A stretch of DNA of 19,787 nucleotides from an uncultured Bacilli bacterium. GTDB lineage: Bacteria > Bacillota_I > Bacilli_A > RFN20 > CAG-826. Where the stretch lies: NCBI GenBank assembly GCA_944342125.1, contig CALVMF010000014.1:1-19787 (forward strand), written 5' to 3'. Positions 14,679-19,787 of this stretch are shown piece after piece (the stretch's first letter is position 1; each line of letters opens with the position of its first letter). The notes beneath the pieces were generated by a model, which did not search any database, was not told the origin of the DNA, and saw only the letters and a list, made by a program, of their open reading frames with translations. The position numbers and the translations under genes are program-made.

Positions 14679-17273
14679 TTACTTTAAAATAATATCTTTA
14701 TTTATTGAAGATAATTTATCTAAGTTTAAGACGCTTCCTTGAGCCATATCTTTTCTTCCGCCACCATTTCCTCCAAGGATAGAAGTTATCTTTTTAACAA
14801 CAGCTCCCGCAAATATTCCTTTAGCAACATTATCTGCGCTTACTCCAACAATAAGAGGCAATTTGTCATCTTCTTTTCCTATTATTGCAACAATATAAGA
14901 GTCAACTTTAGTTTTAATGATGTCATATAGAGAGAATATTCCTTCTCTATTAAAATCAGGTACATATGCCACTATAAACTTGTCTTTTTTAATCTCGTCA
15001 ATAATTTTTTCTGATTTAATTTTTGCAAGTTCACTTGTGAGTTTTTTAATTTTTAACTCGAGTTCTGCGGAGTTTTCTTTTAAATTAGAGATTTTTAATG
15101 ATATATCTGAATCAAGATTAGCATCTAAAATTTTCTTTGTTTCGCTGAGTCTTTCTTCTTTATTTTTAAAATCTTCGTAAGCTGCTAAAGATGTTTTAGC
15201 TTCAATTCTTCTAACTCCACTTGAAATTGAAGATTCGCTAACAATTTTAAATAAACCAATTTCGCTTGAATTTCTAACATGTGTTCCACCACAAAATTCT
15301 TTAGATACATCGCCAAAAGTTACAACTCTAACTTCATCTCCATATTTTTCATCAAATAATGAAATTGCCCCAACTTTTTTCGCTTCTTCGATTGGTAAAA
15401 GCAAAGTTTTTTCTTCAATAGCTTTTTCGATATATTCATTAACTAACCTTTCGACTTTCTTAAGTTCAATTTCATCAATCTTTCTTAAGAACGAGAAATC
15501 AAAACGTAAATAATTTTCATTTACAAAGCTACCTTTTTGCTTACAGTCATCCCCTAAAACTTTAATTAGAGCTGATTGAAGTAAATGAGTTGCTGAGTGA
15601 TTCTTTTCAATTGAAAGGTGTTTTTCGTGATCAACTTTTAAAGTAAATGTGTCACCTTTTTTTATGCTTCCATATTGCATTTTAACATGGTGTAAATGTT
15701 GTTTATTAGGTGCTTTGATAACATTTGTTACTTCTGCACTTGCATCTTCATTTTCTATTAAGCCAGTATCAGCAACTTGACCACCCATTTCAGCATAAAA
15801 ATTTGTGCTATCAAAAATTAAATCGCCTTCATCGTCAATTAAATCAACCTTATTACCATCTTTAAAAAGACCAATAACTTTAGCTTTAATTTCTTTATCG
15901 CTATAGGTATAAAAACTTGCTTCATTAAATTCGAGAAGATCTTTAGATTGTTTATTGAAAGATTCAAGATTTTTTCTAGAGTTTCTAGCCATCTCTTTTT
16001 GTTTTTCAAGACAAGCATTAAACCCATCAAGATCTACAGTGACATTATTGTCAAAGCAAATCTCTTTTGTTAATTCGATAGGGAAGCCAAAGGTATCATA
16101 TAATTTAAAAGCTTCTTCTCCACTTAAGGAATTTTTATCCTTAATATAAGAATTAAGAATATTTTCGCCACTTATTAAAGTTTTTAAGAATCTTTCTTCT
16201 TCATTTTTAATAACTTTTTTAATGTATTCTTTTTTCTCTTCTAAATATGGATAAAATTCATGCATTACTTTAACGACTGAATCAACAAGTTTATATAAAA
16301 ATGGTTCATACAAGCCGATTTTTTGAGCATAACGCATTGCTCTTCTTAAGATTCTTCTTAAAACATATCCTCTTCCTTCATTAGAAAAATTTGCTCCATC
16401 TGCTAAAGCAAAAGTACAGCTTCTAACATGGTCAGCTATAACTCTATAAGGCATTAAATATTCACCTTCATAAGGTTTTTTAGCAATTTTTTCAGTATCT
16501 TTGATTATAGGTAAGAATAAATCGGTTTCAAAATTTGTATCTGTATTTTGTAAAACACAGCAAATCCTTTCAAGTCCTGCACCAGTATCGATATTTTTAT
16601 GTGGTAATTCTTTATAATCTTCTCTTTTTACACCATTTACAGCATTAAATTGAGAAAAAACTATTCCCCAAATCTCAATGTAGCGATCATTTTCAAGATC
16701 TTGCTTTAAAAGTTCAACACCTTTATGCTCTGGATCCCATTTTTCACCTCTATCGTAAAATACTTCGGTGTTAGGACCACATGGTCCTTCTCCAATTTGC
16801 CAAAAGTTCCCTTCAAGTGGGATAAGATGCTCAGGATTCATTCCTTGTTTAATCCATAAATCTCTTGTTTCTAAATCACTTGGATGATAAGTGACATAAA
16901 GTTTATCCTTATCCATTCCAAAATATTTATCGCTTGTTAATAACTCATAAGCCCAAGCTACGATTTCTTTTCTAAAATAATCACCGATAGAAAAATTGCC
17001 AAGCATTTCAAAGAATGTGTGGTGACGGGCAGTTCTTCCAACGTTATCTATATCATTTGTTCTGATACATTTTTGAACGTTAGTAATTCTTTTACAATCA
17101 GGTACTTCACTACCGTCAAAATATTTCTTTAAAGCGGCTACACCAGCATTAATCCAGAGTAAAGTTGGGTCGTTATGTGGAATTAAACTAGCGCCTGGTT
17201 CAATCATATGACCTCTTTCCTTAAAGAAGTTTAACCATGTTTCTCTAACTTGTTGACTGCTCATATATTTCAT
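14679..17273 (-). CDS. alaS: Alanyl-tRNA synthetase
   Basis: Charges tRNA-Ala. 864 residues from the ATG at 17273. This start is preferred to the ATG six bases upstream because AGGAGA then sits seven bases away instead of one. The class II catalytic core is at the N-terminus (FFKERGHMIEPGASLIPHNDPTLLWINAG; RHHTFFEMLGNFSIGDYF), the editing domain has the zinc ligands in HSATHLLQSAL and EFCGGTHV, and the C-terminal DHHA1-like region ends with GGNGGGRKDMAQG. Complete and canonical. Expression is controlled by the T-box leader immediately upstream. The gene heads alaS-ruvX-DUF1292. Confidence 0.98.
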   Translation of the reverse strand: MKYMSSQQVRETWLNFFKERGHMIEPGASLIPHNDPTLLWINAGVAALKKYFDGSEVPDCKRITNVQKCIRTNDIDNVGRTARHHTFFEMLGNFSIGDYFRKEIVAWAYELLTSDKYFGMDKDKLYVTYHPSDLETRDLWIKQGMNPEHLIPLEGNFWQIGEGPCGPNTEVFYDRGEKWDPEHKGVELLKQDLENDRYIEIWGIVFSQFNAVNGVKREDYKELPHKNIDTGAGLERICCVLQNTDTNFETDLFLPIIKDTEKIAKKPYEGEYLMPYRVIADHVRSCTFALADGANFSNEGRGYVLRRILRRAMRYAQKIGLYEPFLYKLVDSVVKVMHEFYPYLEEKKEYIKKVIKNEEERFLKTLISGENILNSYIKDKNSLSGEEAFKLYDTFGFPIELTKEICFDNNVTVDLDGFNACLEKQKEMARNSRKNLESFNKQSKDLLEFNEASFYTYSDKEIKAKVIGLFKDGNKVDLIDDEGDLIFDSTNFYAEMGGQVADTGLIENEDASAEVTNVIKAPNKQHLHHVKMQYGSIKKGDTFTLKVDHEKHLSIEKNHSATHLLQSALIKVLGDDCKQKGSFVNENYLRFDFSFLRKIDEIELKKVERLVNEYIEKAIEEKTLLLPIEEAKKVGAISLFDEKYGDEVRVVTFGDVSKEFCGGTHVRNSSEIGLFKIVSESSISSGVRRIEAKTSLAAYEDFKNKEERLSETKKILDANLDSDISLKISNLKENSAELELKIKKLTSELAKIKSEKIIDEIKKDKFIVAYVPDFNREGIFSLYDIIKTKVDSYIVAIIGKEDDKLPLIVGVSADNVAKGIFAGAVVKKITSILGGNGGGRKDMAQGSVLNLDKLSSINKDIILK

Positions 17274-17280
17274 AAACATA

Positions 17281-17474
17281 TCTCCTAAAAATAAAAAAAT
17301 CCTAGAAAAACTAGGAACGAAATGCTTCGCGGTACCATCCTACTTCTTAATAAATAAATTTATTAAGCACTTAATTTAAATTGATTTTTTCTAAGGGAGT
17401 GGCTGATTTTTTAAGTCTTTAATGCTTTCACCAAACGCATCTCTCTTTAAAAGACCTTGAAAAATCTCTTTCCG
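17281..17474 (-). ncRNA. T-box riboswitch (alanine) leader of alaS
   Basis: This fills most of the gap between alaS and the next gene. The T-box core AGGATGGTACCGCG lies at 17341-17328 (consensus AGGGTGGNACCGCG). A terminator follows, TCCTAG (17316-17311) / CTAGGA (17305-17300) with a five-T loop and seven T. Antitermination would pair AGGA of the T-box with the TCCT of the terminator and CGAA with TTCG. Upstream, AAAGAGAG and GGTGAAAGC are like the stem I AGAGA and distal-loop motifs, closed by GTCTTT / AAAGAC. A GCC triplet at 17403-17401 lies where the specifier is expected and encodes Ala, matching the gene controlled. Uncharged tRNA-Ala should open expression. Confidence 0.92.
17293..17316 (-). 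terminator. T-box regulated terminator before alaS
   Basis: Stem TCCTAG/CTAGGA, loop TTTTT, followed by seven T (17299-17293). The 5' arm overlaps the sequence that would pair with the T-box core. Confidence 0.88.
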
Positions 17475-17480
17475 AAAAAG

Positions 17481-17509
17481 ATATTATCTTTTTAGAGTAA
17501 AAATGTAAA
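17481..17509 (-). promoter_or_regulatory. Promoter candidate of the alaS T-box transcript
   Basis: -35 TTTACA (17509-17504) with either TAATAT (17486-17481, 17-base spacer) or GATAAT (17488-17483, 15-base spacer) as -10. This places the RNA start just before the first T-box stem. A weaker alternative, TTGGTC-17-TACATT, lies further upstream around 17563-17535. Confidence 0.6.
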
Positions 17510-17569
17510 TAAAAACGAACAGATTTTTTTAAAAAAATGTACTAGGTATAAATTTTAAGACCAAAATGA

Positions 17570-17591
17570 AAGGCGCCAACATTGACGCCTT
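17570..17591 (-). terminator. Hairpin after the membrane-protein gene, possible weak terminator
   Basis: AAGGCGTCAA and TTGGCGCCTT on the minus strand pair almost fully (one G-T pair) but are followed only by TCATTTT, a poor U tract. It lies about 30 bases after the stop of the gene at 17622-18206. Confidence 0.45.
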
Positions 17592-17621
17592 CAGGGGAGG
17601 ATTTTTTTATAGCAAGAACTA

Positions 17622-18206
17622 TTATTTTCTAGTAAAGATTCCTTTAACAAGACTAAGCACGCCAGAAGCAGCGACGCAAAGTCCAAAAAGTAAACTTGGT
17701 AAATCTAAAACGCTTAAACCTTCAACATCTTCAGGAAGATTTAATACATCAGAGTTAATTGCAGGGAATACAACTCCATCAAGGCAAAGCATGACGCCAG
17801 CAACTATAAGTAATAAACTAGCGAGCAAAACTGCTTTTTTGTTTTTATACATAAAGACAAAAACCAAAACACCAAGTAGAGCAAGAACTAAGGCAATTAA
17901 CACAAAATAGTTAAAATTGAACGAACTATCTAAATAATTAGGGACCTCAAATTCAAATGGCTTACCATCATTAAGAGTTGTACTATATTTAAAGTCATCA
18001 ATTGGCCCGCCAAATAAAACGCCCATTCCTAAAAACGCTAATGTTGTCGAAACTTTAAGTAATTTAAAGTCATTAGTGTAATTTACCGTTACACCAACGG
18101 TTGGTAAAGTGCTTAAAAATAAAATTGCGCCAAGAGCAAAAACACCAACTACTAAAATTGTCCAAACTAGACGACCGAAAAATCCGCCCTTCTTACCTTT
18201 CGCCAT
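17622..18206 (-). CDS. Multi-pass membrane protein of unknown function
   Basis: I do not recognise a family. The 194 residues begin with a basic MAKGKKGG and have hydrophobic segments at about 12-34, 52-67, 98-120, 123-147 and 168-190. A soluble loop (about 68-97, polar with FKYSTTLNDGKPFEFEVPN) and an acidic loop (about 150-165) separate them; the end is basic (GIFTRK). Four or five passes are possible because the second segment is weak. The ATG at 18206 has AAAGGAGAA eight bases upstream and a near-consensus promoter, so it is probably well expressed as a single-gene unit between mnmA and alaS. A lineage-specific envelope protein is the most that can be inferred. Confidence 0.8.
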   Translation of the reverse strand: MAKGKKGGFFGRLVWTILVVGVFALGAILFLSTLPTVGVTVNYTNDFKLLKVSTTLAFLGMGVLFGGPIDDFKYSTTLNDGKPFEFEVPNYLDSSFNFNYFVLIALVLALLGVLVFVFMYKNKKAVLLASLLLIVAGVMLCLDGVVFPAINSDVLNLPEDVEGLSVLDLPSLLFGLCVAASGVLSLVKGIFTRK

Positions 18207-18226
18207 ATAATTTCTCCTTTTTTTAA

Positions 18227-18255
18227 ATTATAGTTGAGTTTTGCGGACTTATCAA
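18227..18255 (-). promoter_or_regulatory. Strong promoter of the membrane-protein gene
   Basis: -35 TTGATA (18255-18250), exactly 17 bases, -10 TATAAT (18232-18227). An inverted repeat TCAATTT-tt-AAATTGA (18267-18252) overlaps the -35 and might be an operator. Confidence 0.85.
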
Positions 18256-18300
18256 TTTAAAAATTGAGTTTTTACAATTATGAACTATTTTGCAAAAAGG

Positions 18301-19431
18301 TTAATTAATTTGAATATCGCCATTAAAAACTTTATCGATTATTCCTCCACCAAGGCAAACATCACCATCATAAAAAACACAAATTTGACCTGGAGTAACT
18401 GCTTTATATTTATCATCAAAAATAAGTTTTACTTCATTATTATTTAAATTATATAAGGTAACACCTTGGTCTTTTTGACGGTATCTAAATTTTACATTTA
18501 TATGCGTACCATCACTAAGTTTTCCATTAAAAAGGTTGATATTATCAACGATACAAGAGGTGCTAAATAAGTGCTTATCTTCGCTTCCACTACCAACATA
18601 TAAAATGTTTTTTTGAACATCTTTTTTACAAACAAACCATCCCTTAGTTGGCATTCCTTTGATTCCGCCTATTCCAAGGCCTTTTCTTTGACCGATTGTA
18701 TAATAAATTACGCCTTCATGATGACCGATAACCTCGTTTGTATCGATATCAACTATATCTCCACTTTTAGCAGGTATGTAATTTTTTAAAAACTCTTTAA
18801 AATTTCTTTCTCCAATAAAACAGACGCCAGTAGAATCTTTTTTGTCTTCAACACTTGTTAAATCTAATTTATGTGCAATCTCTCTTACTTCAGTTTTTGT
18901 TATATCTCCTAAAGGAAATAAACAACTTTTTAATTGCTCAAGCGATATTTGGCTTAAAAAATATGATTGATCCTTGTTAAGATCCTTTGCTTTTAATAGA
19001 TAAGTCATGCCATCTTTATCAACTCGCTTTGCATAATGTCCCATGGCAATCATATCGCAGCCTTCTTTTTTAGCGTGCTCTAAAAATGGACCAAATTTGA
19101 TGTATTTATTACAAAAAACATCAGGATTTGGGGTTCTTCCTTTTTTATATTCACTTAAAAAATATGAAAAAACGTTATCCCAATATTCTTTAACATAATC
19201 GACTCTTTCCATTTTTAAGTTTAATTTTTGAGCGACCGCTAAAGCGTCATGATAATCTTTTTCTTGAGGACAAATATCATCATCGACTGTTGGATTGCCT
19301 AAATAGTCGTTATTTGCCATCGAATCCCAATTACGCATGAAGCAACAAATGACTTCGTGACCTTGCTTTTTTAATAAATAAGCAGCTACAGCACTATCGA
19401 CTCCACCGCTTAATCCTAACATTACTTTCAT
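18301..19431 (-). CDS. mnmA: tRNA-specific 2-thiouridylase MnmA
   Basis: Adds sulfur to U34 of tRNA Lys, Glu and Gln. 376 residues, full length. PP-loop GLSGGVDSA (6-14), catalytic cysteines C107 in NPDVFCNKYIKFG and C204 in TGVCFIGERNF, and the C-terminal beta-barrel signature YYTIGQRKGLGIGG are all present. ATG at 19431 begins two bases after the dtd stop with TTAGG upstream, so it is cotranscribed with dtd. In Bacillus mnmA (trmU) is also upstream of alaS. Confidence 0.97.
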   Translation of the reverse strand: MKVMLGLSGGVDSAVAAYLLKKQGHEVICCFMRNWDSMANNDYLGNPTVDDDICPQEKDYHDALAVAQKLNLKMERVDYVKEYWDNVFSYFLSEYKKGRTPNPDVFCNKYIKFGPFLEHAKKEGCDMIAMGHYAKRVDKDGMTYLLKAKDLNKDQSYFLSQISLEQLKSCLFPLGDITKTEVREIAHKLDLTSVEDKKDSTGVCFIGERNFKEFLKNYIPAKSGDIVDIDTNEVIGHHEGVIYYTIGQRKGLGIGGIKGMPTKGWFVCKKDVQKNILYVGSGSEDKHLFSTSCIVDNINLFNGKLSDGTHINVKFRYRQKDQGVTLYNLNNNEVKLIFDDKYKAVTPGQICVFYDGDVCLGGGIIDKVFNGDIQIN

Positions 19432-19433
19432 TT

Positions 19434-19787
19434 TTAAAAACCTAACTCTTTACTATCTAAAACTAAAGTATATGGCCCATCATTAACTAATTTGACCTTC
19501 ATATCGGCGCCAAAAACGCCTTCTTTAACATCTAACCCGTTTTTTCTTAACTCGTTATTAAAGTCTTGATATAAAAGGCTTGATTCTTCGCCTTTTAAAG
19601 ATTCAATATAACTAGGTCTATTTCCTTTGACTAAATTAGCATATAAAGTAAATTGTGACACCGATAAAACCGTTCCATTTACGTTAAAAATAGATAGATT
19701 TGTTTTACCATTTTCATCAGGAAATATGCGTAATTTAGCTACTTTTTGAGCCATTTTAATATTTATTTCGTGATTGTCACCTTGAGT
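19434..19787 (-). CDS. dtd: D-aminoacyl-tRNA deacylase (5' end outside window)
   Basis: Hydrolyses D-amino acids mischarged on tRNA. The reading frame is open to the edge of the window and 117 residues are visible; the family is about 148, so about 30 are missing. A Met at 19754 is internal: the residues before it, TQGDN at the window edge, correspond to the family HGDT region, and KMAQKVAKLRIF to its YLARKIxxLRIF. The active-site strand SVSQFTLYA and the Gly-cisPro motif in NDGPYTLVLDS are present. Confidence 0.93.
   Translation of the reverse strand, partial: TQGDNHEINIKMAQKVAKLRIFPDENGKTNLSIFNVNGTVLSVSQFTLYANLVKGNRPSYIESLKGEESSLLYQDFNNELRKNGLDVKEGVFGADMKVKLVNDGPYTLVLDSKELGF

Noticed and set aside
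17523..17538. Palindrome of seven T and seven A flanked by A and T
   Set aside because: Simple A/T symmetry in an AT-rich gap; no adjacent feature supports an operator or terminator.
1..19787. TGA read as Trp (code 4), suggested by the low GC
   Set aside because: All genes are full length without any TGA and Trp is TGG, for example seven times in the first part of alaS.
1..19787. CRISPR arrays, insertion sequences, tRNA or rRNA genes
   Set aside because: No regularly spaced repeats of suitable length, transposase frames, or tRNA/rRNA signatures were seen on either strand.

Overview
The window reads as a core-genome segment of a very low-GC (roughly one-third GC by eye) Gram-positive bacterium of class Bacilli, most likely an Erysipelotrichia- or Mollicutes-adjacent lineage. 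I see the Bacilli neighbourhoods mnmA...alaS-ruvX-DUF1292...greA and comEA-comEC-holA / rpsT / lepA-hemW-hrcA-grpE, together with a T-box leader, CIRCE operators and strong AGGAGG ribosome sites. Trp is written TGG throughout full-length ORFs, so the standard code applies and code 4 does not. Seventeen of the eighteen genes with a visible stop lie on the minus strand; only rpsT is on plus. Genes below are described in the direction of transcription, from high to low coordinate.

Right part (19787-13370): a 5'-truncated dtd abuts mnmA. A promoter-led operonless gene for an unrecognised multi-pass membrane protein follows. Next comes a promoter plus alanine T-box leader (about 200 nt) feeding alaS-ruvX-DUF1292, in which IreB (usual in Bacillus between alaS and ruvX) is missing. 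greA has its own extended -10 promoter and ends in a hairpin terminator that also hides the ribosome-binding site of comEA.

Middle (13372-9405): comEA-comEC-holA form a tight operon for DNA uptake and the polymerase III delta subunit (comEB absent). rpsT with its own promoter and terminator is divergent from fmt.

Left part (9404-1): fmt is followed by an unusual nuclease-helicase (RecB-like PD-(D/E)XK domain fused to an XPD/DinG-type Fe-S helicase) and then lepA, which carries an in-frame amber codon at codon 315 although everything downstream still reads as well conserved EF4. Downstream of lepA a separate promoter, preceded by TAGT direct repeats at 10-11 bp spacing, drives a 558-residue protein that I interpret as a degenerate (catalytically dead) Fic domain, a long acidic linker and a C-terminal winged helix, followed by a one-pass membrane protein and hemW. 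hrcA has a consensus promoter bracketed by two CIRCE-like operators and runs into the start of a probable grpE through an A17 tract.

The best candidates for something undescribed are the pseudo-Fic/winged-helix plus small membrane protein pair with its repeat-decorated promoter, and the hairpin that couples greA termination with comEA ribosome-site masking. The lepA amber codon needs a read-level check before any biology is built on it.
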